This document shows, one piece after another, positions 17,546 through 25,373 of a stretch of 49,372 nt of DNA; the stretch's first letter is position 1, and each line of letters begins with the position of its first letter. The notes below the pieces were generated by a model, which saw only the letters and a list, made by a program, of their open reading frames with translations, was not told the origin of the DNA and searched no databases. The position numbers were made by a program, and so were the translations under genes. The DNA is from Lachnospiraceae bacterium. GTDB taxonomy: Bacteria; Bacillota; Clostridia; Lachnospirales; Lachnospiraceae. The DNA is taken from assembly GCA_021203465.1 (NCBI GenBank), contig JAJQBC010000104.1, positions 1 to 49,372 of the forward strand, given 5' to 3'.

Positions 17546-19051
17546 ATGGTTCAGAATGTACTCGAATATCTGGAAGGCAGCGCGGCAGACTGCCCGGAGA
17601 AAATTGCATTTGAGGACGCGGAGCGGAGTTTCACCTATGCGCAGGTACTGGTGGATGCGCGGCGGATCGGCAGCGCGCTTGCGCGCGATCTGCCACAGAA
17701 CGCGCCGGTGCCGGTGCTGATGGAAAAGGAAGCATTTACGCTGAATGTTTTTATGGGAGCAGTCTGTGCGGGCTGCTTTTATACGCTGGTGGAGCCGGAG
17801 CAGCCGGCGGAGCGGATCCTGTCGATTCTGCGGACGCTGGAGGCGGGACTGCTAGTCACCGACCGGAAGCTCCTTCCGAAAATCGAAGAAATTGGTTTTG
17901 GGGGGAAGATTCTGCTGGCGGAGGAGCTCGCGGCCTGTGAAGCGGATGAATCGCTGCTCGCGGATCGCAGGCGGAGTTTCTGTGATGTCGACCCGCTTTA
18001 CACGAATTTTACTTCCGGCTCGACCGGCGTGCCAAAGGGCGTTGTGGTCTCACACCGTTCGGTTATCGACTTTACGGAGCACTTTACCCGAATTTTCGGT
18101 TTTGGCCGAGACGACGTGATCGGGAACCAGGCGCCCTTTGACTTTGACGTGTCGGTCAAGGATATTTATCCGGCACTGAAAATCGGAGCAACAGTTGAAG
18201 TGATTCCGAAGAAATACTTTTCAATTCCGAAGAAGTTGCTCGATTTTCTCGATGAGCGGAAGGTGACGAGCCTTACCTGGGCGGTGTCGGCGTTGTGCGT
18301 GATTTCGATGTTGAAGGGTTTTCGTTATAAGGTGCCCGGAAGCATAAAGAGAGTTCTGTTCAGCGGCGAGGTCATGCCGGTGAAGCAGCTGAATTACTGG
18401 CGGGCGTATCTGCCGGGCGTGCTCTACGCGAATCTCTACGGGCCGACGGAGATCACCTGCAACTGTACGTATTATGTGATAAACCGGGAGTTCTCGGAGG
18501 AGGAGAGCATCCCGATTGGGCGAGCCTTCCCGAACGAGCGGGTCTTCCTGCTGGACGAGGAGGATGCCCTTGTGACAGAGCCGGACAGGCTTGGGGAGAT
18601 CTGTGTGTCCGGCACGGCGCTGGCGCTCGGCTATTACCGGGAGCAGGGGAAGACGGATGCGGTTTTCGTGCAGAATCCGCTGCATGCACGCTATCGGGAG
18701 CCGATTTATCGCACAGGCGATCTCGGGCGCTACGGCGAGGATGGAGAGCTCTATTATGTGACGCGCAAGGATTTTCAGATCAAGCATATGGGGCATCGGA
18801 TCGAACTCGGAGAGATCGAGACGGCGCTGCAGGCGCTTCCCGGGATTGCACGGGCCTGTTGTGTCTATGATGAGCCGAATACGCGGATTATCGCTTTCTA
18901 TGTCGGAGAGCCGGGCGCGAAGGAGATCATCGAACGATTGACAGAACGGCTACCGCGGTTTATGATTCCCAGTGTATTCCGGCGCGTGGAGGAGATGCCG
19001 CTCACAAAGAACGGCAAGATCGACCGGAAAGTTTTAATGATACAACTCTGA
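17546..19051 (+). CDS. DltA-like amino acid adenylation enzyme (AMP-binding)
   Basis: A 501-residue stand-alone adenylation enzyme that should activate a carboxylic acid with ATP and load it on the carrier protein at 21820. Visible motifs are the P-loop NFTSGSTGVPKG (153-164), the substrate motif FDFDVSVKDIYP with D201, YGPTE (298-302), YRTGDLGRY and the C-terminal NGKIDRK with K491. An Asp in the FDxS position is used by amino acid adenylation domains, including DltA, to hold the alpha-amino group, so an amino acid substrate is more likely than a fatty acid. There are no fused carrier or condensation domains. The start is 3 bases after the previous stop, and the stop shares a base with an ATG at 19051. 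Confidence 0.82.
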   Translation: MVQNVLEYLEGSAADCPEKIAFEDAERSFTYAQVLVDARRIGSALARDLPQNAPVPVLMEKEAFTLNVFMGAVCAGCFYTLVEPEQPAERILSILRTLEAGLLVTDRKLLPKIEEIGFGGKILLAEELAACEADESLLADRRRSFCDVDPLYTNFTSGSTGVPKGVVVSHRSVIDFTEHFTRIFGFGRDDVIGNQAPFDFDVSVKDIYPALKIGATVEVIPKKYFSIPKKLLDFLDERKVTSLTWAVSALCVISMLKGFRYKVPGSIKRVLFSGEVMPVKQLNYWRAYLPGVLYANLYGPTEITCNCTYYVINREFSEEESIPIGRAFPNERVFLLDEEDALVTEPDRLGEICVSGTALALGYYREQGKTDAVFVQNPLHARYREPIYRTGDLGRYGEDGELYYVTRKDFQIKHMGHRIELGEIETALQALPGIARACCVYDEPNTRIIAFYVGEPGAKEIIERLTERLPRFMIPSVFRRVEEMPLTKNGKIDRKVLMIQL

Positions 19052-19068
19052 TGAAAAAGGAGCTTACG

Positions 19069-20235
19069 ATGGACAGGAAAAAGCTTTCGGAACTGGTAAA
19101 GGCTCTGGGGACGCCTTCCTATGTGTTTGACACGGATATGCTGAAGGAGCGCGTGCAGCGCGTTGCGCAGAAGCTTGCGCCGACGAAGCTGTGTTACGCG
19201 ATCAAGGCGAACCCCTTTCTGATTAGGGCGTTGGACGAGCTGGTGTCCCGCTATGAGGTCTGCTCCCCGGGCGAGTTTCATATCTGTGTGAAAAATGAGC
19301 TGGACATGGATAAGATCGTGTTGTCCGGCGTCTATAAGGCAGAAGAGGATGTCCGCTATGCGATGGAACAGGGCGTCCGGCATTATACCACAGAATCCGT
19401 GCGCCAGTTTCAGCTCGTGCAGCGCTGCGCGGACGAGCTTGGCAGGGAGGTGGACATCCTGCTGCGTGTGACGGGCGGCTGCCAGTTCGGCATGAGCGAG
19501 GACGATGTCCGGACGCTGCTCCGGGGGCAGAAACAGTCTTCGCATGTGGAGATTGCAGGGCTTCAGTATTTCACCGGGACGCAGAAGAAGCAGATTAAAA
19601 AGATCGCGGCGGAGCTTTCCTATATCGAGGATTTTGTCCGACGGCTGAAGGAGGAGGAGGGCTTTGTCGCGCGGACGCTGGAGTATGGACCGGGACTCGG
19701 CGTGCCCTACTTCACGAAGGATGATTTTGAGGAGGACGAGCGGCTGCTGGACGAGTTCGCAGCACTCCTTGAGAAGGAGCGGCCCTATGAGCTGGTCTTT
19801 GAGATGGGGCGTTATCTTGTTGCATCCTGCGGTTATTATATGACGCAGATTGTTGACCAGAAGAAAAATGACGCAGTAAATGTCCTGATTGCAGATGGCG
19901 GTATTCACCACGTCAATTACTACGGGCAGAATATGGCGATGAAAACGCCGGTTCTGTCATATGTTCCGCAACACCCACTGGAGTGCGTGGAGGAAGAGGA
20001 GTGGACGGTGTACGGCTCCCTTTGCACGACGGCGGATATTTTGCTGAAACGGCTGCCGCTCACGGATGTGAGGGTTGGAGACTACCTGGTTTTCCACAAC
20101 ATCGGCGCCTACGCGGTGACGGAGGGCATTTACCTCTTCCTGAGTCGGGATATGCCGAAGATTTATCTATATAGTGAGACGGCGGGGCCGGAGCTGGTCC
20201 GGGAGGCGCTTGAGACTTGGAAATGGAATTCATAG
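19069..20235 (+). CDS. Fold-type III PLP-dependent decarboxylase
   Basis: A 388-residue enzyme of the diaminopimelate/ornithine decarboxylase and alanine racemase fold. It has YAIKANP with the PLP lysine K46, the phosphate loop EYGPGLG (205-211), EMGR (245-248) and GSLC with the catalytic cysteine C319. The HIGSQ segment of diaminopimelate decarboxylase is replaced by YFTGTQ (168-172). Related enzymes beside carrier proteins are known: BtrK of butirosin synthesis decarboxylates an amino acid held on an ACP. The adenylation gene before it and the carrier gene after it suggest the same here. ATG 19069 is chosen over ATG 19051 because AAAGGAG at 19056-19062 is correctly spaced only for 19069. 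It is unlikely to be LysA for lysine supply in this context. Confidence 0.8.
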   Translation: MDRKKLSELVKALGTPSYVFDTDMLKERVQRVAQKLAPTKLCYAIKANPFLIRALDELVSRYEVCSPGEFHICVKNELDMDKIVLSGVYKAEEDVRYAMEQGVRHYTTESVRQFQLVQRCADELGREVDILLRVTGGCQFGMSEDDVRTLLRGQKQSSHVEIAGLQYFTGTQKKQIKKIAAELSYIEDFVRRLKEEEGFVARTLEYGPGLGVPYFTKDDFEEDERLLDEFAALLEKERPYELVFEMGRYLVASCGYYMTQIVDQKKNDAVNVLIADGGIHHVNYYGQNMAMKTPVLSYVPQHPLECVEEEEWTVYGSLCTTADILLKRLPLTDVRVGDYLVFHNIGAYAVTEGIYLFLSRDMPKIYLYSETAGPELVREALETWKWNS

Positions 20236-20252
20236 GAGAGGAAGGCGGGAAA

Positions 20253-21800
20253 ATGCCGGAAAGAGAACATCTGGAAAGATATAAAATAATTCTGATGAGC
20301 GCCCTATTGTGGGGACTTTGCGCGCATGGGATGACGCTTTTTAATAAATATTCCTTTCATGATGATTCATCCCTGTTTACCCTGGGAGGCACCTATTATC
20401 TCGGCAGATGGATGCTGGGAATACTCGGCGATCTGAATACCTGGCTTTTCGGGAGCACCTATTACAGCCTGCCGCTGTTCAATGGGATTCTGACTGTTTT
20501 GTTTATCGCGCTGTGCGCGATGCTGCTGGCAGACCTGTTTCAGGTAAAAAATCGCTGGCTGCTGACGGCACTGACGGGCATTATGGTCGTATTCCCAGTG
20601 ATTACCAGCGGTTTTGGCTATATGTTCACTATGCCGTATTATCTTCTGGGTACGCTGCTGGGTGTGCTTGGCGCATATCTCTCCTGCAGGGCGCGGAAGT
20701 GGTATCTTTACCTGCTCGGACTGTTTCTGATGGCTTGTGGGGTCGGCACTTATCAGGCTATGATCCCGGTGTTTGTCAGCGCGATTCTGTTTTACGCGCT
20801 GATGGAGACGGCAAAGAAGAAAGAGACAGAGTGGAGGGCGTTTTTTCGGATCGGCTGCAAAAGCATCGTTTCCTGTGCGGGCTTTATGGCGATCTATTTT
20901 GCGATCATGAAGCTGTCGCTTGCGATCACAGACAATCAGCTCTCAGATTATCAGGGCATCAGCACGATGGGCGCGACTTCCGTTAAGGGATACATCAAAA
21001 GAGCGCTTGTCGCCTACCGGGAATTTTTCTCACCTACCGACGGTGTGAGCGGGAATATGTATCCTTTTTCGACGGATATTGTATACCGGCTTCTCCTTAT
21101 TCTGGCGTTGATCGGAACAGTGAACCTGTTATACCGCAGCTGGAAAAAGAGCCGACAGCTCTGCCTGCAGGTGCTGGTATTTGTGGTCTGTATCCCGCTG
21201 GCGGTGAATTTTATCTATGTGATGTGTACTTTTGAACAGGTGGACTCGCTTATGACCTATGGAGAAGTCATGTTCTATGTCTATTTCGCGTGGCTTGTGG
21301 AGGCCGGATTTTTGCCGGAGCTTCCCATCCGCCAAATTGGAGAGAAGGCGCGCCGCGCGCTGCCGGCGCTTGGTCTGGGTCTGCTTTTGCTGTTGAACGT
21401 GATGTATATTCGCTTCGACAATATTTGTTATCTCAAGGCGGAGGTCATGCAGTCGGAGGGTATCAGCTATTTTACCATGCTGGCCACACAGATTAAGAGC
21501 GTGGAGGGTTTCACGGATGAGACGCCGGTTGTGTACGTGAATGAATTTGCGAAATACGACTATACATCCGGCAGTATCAGTCTTCAGGAATTTAAGGAGA
21601 TCGAGATTGTGCCCTACGACAGCAGCAGTATTTTAAATAATTATGCATGGCGCATCACGATGAAGATCTGGTGCAACTTTGACCCGGAAACGCGAGACGC
21701 CTCCGAGTATGAGAACCTGCAGGAGGTTCAGGAGATGCCGTGCTATCCGGATTCAGGTTCTATCAAGATGATCGATGGTGTGATTGTGGTCAAGTTTTAG
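20253..21800 (+). CDS. GtrII-like membrane glucosyltransferase-domain protein
   Basis: A 515-residue polytopic membrane protein with about ten to twelve segments and a C-terminal outer domain (about 420-515). After the first membrane helix it reads NKYSFHDDSSLF with the acidic pair D37-D38, as in the GtrII glucosyltransferase-domain family, which transfers a sugar from a polyprenyl-phosphate donor to the growing glycan outside the cell. ATG 20253 is preceded by AGGAGAGG at 20234-20241; earlier in-frame TTG and ATG codons overlap the decarboxylase gene. Its place between the decarboxylase and the carrier protein is odd and may mean it handles the modified sugar. Confidence 0.7.
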   Translation: MPEREHLERYKIILMSALLWGLCAHGMTLFNKYSFHDDSSLFTLGGTYYLGRWMLGILGDLNTWLFGSTYYSLPLFNGILTVLFIALCAMLLADLFQVKNRWLLTALTGIMVVFPVITSGFGYMFTMPYYLLGTLLGVLGAYLSCRARKWYLYLLGLFLMACGVGTYQAMIPVFVSAILFYALMETAKKKETEWRAFFRIGCKSIVSCAGFMAIYFAIMKLSLAITDNQLSDYQGISTMGATSVKGYIKRALVAYREFFSPTDGVSGNMYPFSTDIVYRLLLILALIGTVNLLYRSWKKSRQLCLQVLVFVVCIPLAVNFIYVMCTFEQVDSLMTYGEVMFYVYFAWLVEAGFLPELPIRQIGEKARRALPALGLGLLLLLNVMYIRFDNICYLKAEVMQSEGISYFTMLATQIKSVEGFTDETPVVYVNEFAKYDYTSGSISLQEFKEIEIVPYDSSSILNNYAWRITMKIWCNFDPETRDASEYENLQEVQEMPCYPDSGSIKMIDGVIVVKF

Positions 21801-21819
21801 ACAACAGGAGGATGAAAAG

Positions 21820-22050
21820 ATGGAGGAATTACTGGAACTGCTGGCGGAACTGAAGCCGGAGATTGATTTTGGGACGGAGAAAGAGCTAATCGATGACGGT
21901 ACTCTTTCGTCTTTTGATGTGATTACGCTGATCGCGGAGCTGGAGGAGCGCTATGCGGTGGAGATTCCGGCGGAGGAGATTGTACCGGAGAATTTTAACT
22001 CGGCGGAAGGTATTTGGAAGCTTCTTGGAAAGTTAAAGGAGGAAGCATAG
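21820..22050 (+). CDS. Acyl/peptidyl carrier protein
   Basis: A 76-residue acidic helical protein of carrier protein size. The likely 4'-phosphopantetheine site is the serine in DGTLSSFDVI (S31). The residue before it is Ser where most carriers have Asp (DSL or DSF), so the match is slightly off. Its best analogues by length and motif are DltC-type stand-alone carriers. AGGAGG at 21806-21811 is 8 bases before the ATG. It lies one base from the aminotransferase gene and about 2.8 kb after the adenylation enzyme that should load it. A fatty acid synthesis ACP is less likely, because no fab genes are nearby. Confidence 0.8.
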   Translation: MEELLELLAELKPEIDFGTEKELIDDGTLSSFDVITLIAELEERYAVEIPAEEIVPENFNSAEGIWKLLGKLKEEA

Positions 22051-22051
22051 G

Positions 22052-23188
22052 ATGCAGTTTCGGGATTTAAAGAGCCAGTATCGGGCATTAAAAGGGGAGA
22101 TGGACGCGGCGATTGAGGCTGTCCTTGACTCTTCAGATTATATTGCGGGAGACCAGATCGACGAACTTGAACAGGATCTCGCGGACTACATTGGAGTACG
22201 AAACTGTGTGAGCTGTGGAAACGGGACAGACGCGCTTGTGCTGGCGTTGAAGGCCTGGGGTGTCGGTAGCGGGGACGCGGTTTTCGTACCGGATCACACC
22301 TTTTTCTCCTCGGCGGAGTCCGCGGCCTTCGTCGGCGCGACGCCGGTCTTCGCGGACGTGTCGGAGGATACCTTTACGATTGATCCGGAGAGCCTCACGC
22401 GTGTGATCGATGCGGTCGTCGCAGAGGGAAAACTAAAGCCGCGTGCGATTGTTGTGGTCGATCTCTTTGGCCTTCCGGCGGATTACGAGCGGCTTCGTAA
22501 GATCGCGGACCGTTATGGTCTCTATATTCTTGAGGACTGCGCGCAGGGTTTTGGTGGCGTCTACCATGGGAAACAGGCGGGAAGCTTCGGTGATATTTCC
22601 ACGACCTCCTTTTTCCCGGCGAAACCGCTGGGCTGCTACGGCGACGGCGGCGCGGTGTTCACGGACAACGATGAGTGGGCGGCGCTGATCCGTTCGATGC
22701 GGGTGCACGGCAAGGGCAGCAGCAAGTATGACAATGTCCGCATTGGTATGAATTCCCGCCTCGACACGATCCAGGCGGCGGTGCTGCAGGTGAAGCTGAA
22801 AGCTTTTCAGGAATATGAGCTGAAGGACGTGAATACGGTGGCGGCGCGTTACACGGAAGCGCTGCAGGACTGTGTGAAGGTTCCGCGTGTGCCGGAGGGT
22901 TATTATTCGAGCTGGGCCTCTTATAATATCCTCTTGAGGGATGAAGAACAGCGCGATGCGGTTCGAGCATATCTACAGGAAAACGGTGTGCCGACGATGA
23001 TCTATTATCCGAAGGGGCTGCACCAGCAGAAGGTCTTTGAGGATGTCTGTCTGTACGGCGAGAGTCTTGCGGTGACGACCGATATCTGCAAGCGCACGCT
23101 GGCGATTCCGGTATCGCCTTATCTATCCAATGAAGATCAGGATCGCATTATCCGCCTGATCCGGGAAAAGACGGGAGCTGACGCATGA
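22052..23188 (+). CDS. WbpE/WlbC-like UDP-3-keto sugar aminotransferase
   Basis: A 378-residue DegT/DnrJ-family PLP aminotransferase. Key segments are IAGDQIDELEQDLADYIG, CVSCGNGTDALVLAL, ILEDCAQGFGG and SFFPAKPLGCYGDGGA with the PLP lysine K191. The FFPAKPLGCYGDGGA block is characteristic of WbpE/WlbC, which aminate C3 of the 3-keto uronic acid made by WbpB/WlbA. It thus pairs with the oxidoreductase at 15562, and its product would be the amine acceptor for the LpxD-like enzyme. The gene starts one base after the carrier protein gene, with AAGGAGGAA 7 bases upstream, and overlaps the next gene by ATGA. Confidence 0.87.
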   Translation: MQFRDLKSQYRALKGEMDAAIEAVLDSSDYIAGDQIDELEQDLADYIGVRNCVSCGNGTDALVLALKAWGVGSGDAVFVPDHTFFSSAESAAFVGATPVFADVSEDTFTIDPESLTRVIDAVVAEGKLKPRAIVVVDLFGLPADYERLRKIADRYGLYILEDCAQGFGGVYHGKQAGSFGDISTTSFFPAKPLGCYGDGGAVFTDNDEWAALIRSMRVHGKGSSKYDNVRIGMNSRLDTIQAAVLQVKLKAFQEYELKDVNTVAARYTEALQDCVKVPRVPEGYYSSWASYNILLRDEEQRDAVRAYLQENGVPTMIYYPKGLHQQKVFEDVCLYGESLAVTTDICKRTLAIPVSPYLSNEDQDRIIRLIREKTGADA

Positions 23189-24279
23189 AAATACTGCTGA
23201 TCTCTTATGATTATTACGCATACGATGGGCGGCTGCGTGAGCTGGTCCGGGCTGCGAAGGAGCTCGGGAAAGTATGGTATATCACCCGCGCGTCGGAAGG
23301 GGAGGAGCCACAGGAGGCGACGCATATCCTCTATCCGGATCATGGCTACAGCAATTTTATCTTCTTTGTGATGCAGCAGATCCAGCGGGTCGGCGCACAG
23401 GATGTGATCTTTGTTGACAACCGCAAGGGTATCATTCCGGGTGTGATCGCGAAGCGGATGACGGGCGCGCGCTACATGGTGCAGGACTGTCGGGAACTCT
23501 ATGACTGCAAAAGCGCGGTCGGCCTTTCCGGTCGGCTCGGCTGCATGGTGGAGAAGATCTTTACGCGGCGCTCGGACGTAGTCATCGCGGCGAACGCTTA
23601 CCGCGTGAAGATTATGGTGAAGAAATTTCGGCTGAAGGCTGAGCCGCTGAACTATGAAAATATCCGCTGCCTTCGCTATACTTCGCAGGAAAGGCGTGAG
23701 CTGGTGGAGCAGGAGTGCGCGGAGTTTTTTAAGGAGAAGAAATTTCGCATCATCTCCACAGCGGGCTGCGATATGAGCCGCACGACCGGGAAGATGATCG
23801 AGGCGCTGAAGGGTCTTGGAGAGGACTACGAATTACTCCTGATTGGCGAAAGCGAGGAGGAGGACGAGCAGATCGCCCGCGGCATGATTCAGGAGCTTGG
23901 ACTCACCAATGTGAAGATTTTCCCGCGCATGGATCAGGATCATCTGAAATATTTTATCGGACACTCGCAGGTCGGCATGGTGACTTACCACCAGCGCGAC
24001 CTGAACAATAAATACTGTGCGAGCGGAAAGATTTACGAGTTCCTGTTTGAGGGGATTCCGGTCGTGACATCCACGAATCCGCCGCTTAAGGATTTTTGCG
24101 AGAAGTATAAGGTTGGCCGTGCTTCTGACGATTATGAGGCTGCGATCCGTGAGGTCGCCGGAAATTATGGGCGCTGGACGGCCGCAGTGGAGCGTTTTGT
24201 GAGCCGTGCGGATGTGGAGCGAAATAATCACAGACTGGCGGAGCAGATTCGGGAGCGCCTGAAGGAGAAGACACGATGA
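23185..24279 (+). CDS. Family 4-like glycosyltransferase
   Basis: A 364-residue GT-B protein. The N-terminus KILLISYDYYAYDGRLRELVRAAKEL fits a GT4 acceptor domain, and the C-terminal YEFLFEGIPVVTSTNPPLKDF holds an abbreviated E-x7-E-like region. It overlaps both neighbours by ATGA (23185 and 24276). It sits between the aminotransferase and the 2-epimerase, so it may add the modified uronic acid sugar; this is a guess from position. Confidence 0.78.
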   Translation: MKILLISYDYYAYDGRLRELVRAAKELGKVWYITRASEGEEPQEATHILYPDHGYSNFIFFVMQQIQRVGAQDVIFVDNRKGIIPGVIAKRMTGARYMVQDCRELYDCKSAVGLSGRLGCMVEKIFTRRSDVVIAANAYRVKIMVKKFRLKAEPLNYENIRCLRYTSQERRELVEQECAEFFKEKKFRIISTAGCDMSRTTGKMIEALKGLGEDYELLLIGESEEEDEQIARGMIQELGLTNVKIFPRMDQDHLKYFIGHSQVGMVTYHQRDLNNKYCASGKIYEFLFEGIPVVTSTNPPLKDFCEKYKVGRASDDYEAAIREVAGNYGRWTAAVERFVSRADVERNNHRLAEQIRERLKEKTR

Positions 24280-25373
24280 GAAAAGTAATGCTGGTGTTCG
24301 GTACCAGGCCGGAGGCCATCAAGATGTGCCCGTTGGTAAACGAGCTGAAGACGCGGCCGGGGATCGAGACGGTCGTCTGTGTGACCGGTCAGCACCGGCA
24401 GATGCTGGATCAGGTGCTGGAGGCATTTTCGGTTGTGCCGGACTATGACCTGTCGATCATGAAGGAGCGGCAGACGCTGTTCGACGTGACGACCAATATC
24501 CTGAATCGCATTCGCGAGGTGCTGGAAAAGGTCGCGCCCGACGTGGTGCTCGTCCACGGCGACACCTCCACGACCTTTGTGACCGCGCTCGCCTGTTTTT
24601 ATCTGCAGATTCCGGTCGGACACGTAGAGGCGGGTTTACGCACCTATAATCTTTACTCACCTTATCCGGAGGAATTTAACAGACAGGCTGTCAGTATCAT
24701 TTCGCAGTATAATTTTGCTCCGACCGAGCTCTCGAGGCAGAACCTTCTGCGGGAAGGAAAGAATCCTGACACGATCTATGTGACCGGCAACACGGCGATC
24801 GATGCCCTGAAGACGACGGTGCGGGAGGACTATACACACCCGGAGCTTGACTGGGCGGCGGGCAGCCGCCTGATCCTGATCACCGCGCATCGCCGCGAGA
24901 ATCTGGGCGAACCGATGCGGCATATGTTCCGCGCGATTCGTCGTGTGTGCGACGAGCACCCGGATATTCGGGCGATCTATCCGATCCACATGAATCCGGT
25001 CGTTCGGGAGACCGCAAACGAAATTCTCGGGGACGATGAGCGGATCCGTATCATCGAACCGCTCGATGTGCTTGATTTTCACAATTTTCTGGCGCGAAGT
25101 TATCTTGTCCTGACGGACAGCGGCGGGATACAGGAGGAGGCGCCCTCCCTTGGAAAGCCGGTGCTCGTCATGCGTGACACGACGGAGCGGCCGGAGGGAA
25201 TCAAGGCCGGCACGCTGAAGCTGGTCGGCACGGACGAGAGCGTTATCTATGACAATTTTAAGCTGCTGCTCGAAGATAAGGCGGCCTATGAGGCCATGAG
25301 TACTGCGAGCAATCCCTACGGCGACGGTTTCGCGAGCAGGCGGATTGCCGATATTCTGGAAGGAAAAGCATGA
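24276..25373 (+). CDS. wecB: UDP-GlcNAc 2-epimerase (non-hydrolysing)
   Basis: A 365-residue GT-B-fold epimerase that interconverts UDP-GlcNAc and UDP-ManNAc. Marks are VFGTRPEAIKM at the N-terminus, VHGDTSTTF, GHVEAGLRT, LITAHRRENLG and LTDSGGIQEEAPSLGKPVLV, all of the WecB/MnaA type. The WbpI type, which acts on the diacetamido uronic acid, usually begins with a GARPQFIK form, so UDP-ManNAc supply is preferred here. The WecC-like dehydrogenase at 37401 in the second operon would complete UDP-ManNAcA. In many Gram-positives a separate mnaA serves teichoic acid synthesis. Confidence 0.92.
   Translation: MRKVMLVFGTRPEAIKMCPLVNELKTRPGIETVVCVTGQHRQMLDQVLEAFSVVPDYDLSIMKERQTLFDVTTNILNRIREVLEKVAPDVVLVHGDTSTTFVTALACFYLQIPVGHVEAGLRTYNLYSPYPEEFNRQAVSIISQYNFAPTELSRQNLLREGKNPDTIYVTGNTAIDALKTTVREDYTHPELDWAAGSRLILITAHRRENLGEPMRHMFRAIRRVCDEHPDIRAIYPIHMNPVVRETANEILGDDERIRIIEPLDVLDFHNFLARSYLVLTDSGGIQEEAPSLGKPVLVMRDTTERPEGIKAGTLKLVGTDESVIYDNFKLLLEDKAAYEAMSTASNPYGDGFASRRIADILEGKA

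Noticed and set aside
19069-20235. Call as lysA (diaminopimelate decarboxylase)
   Set aside because: The HIGSQ segment is changed, and the neighbours are an adenylation enzyme and a carrier protein instead of lysine or wall precursor genes.
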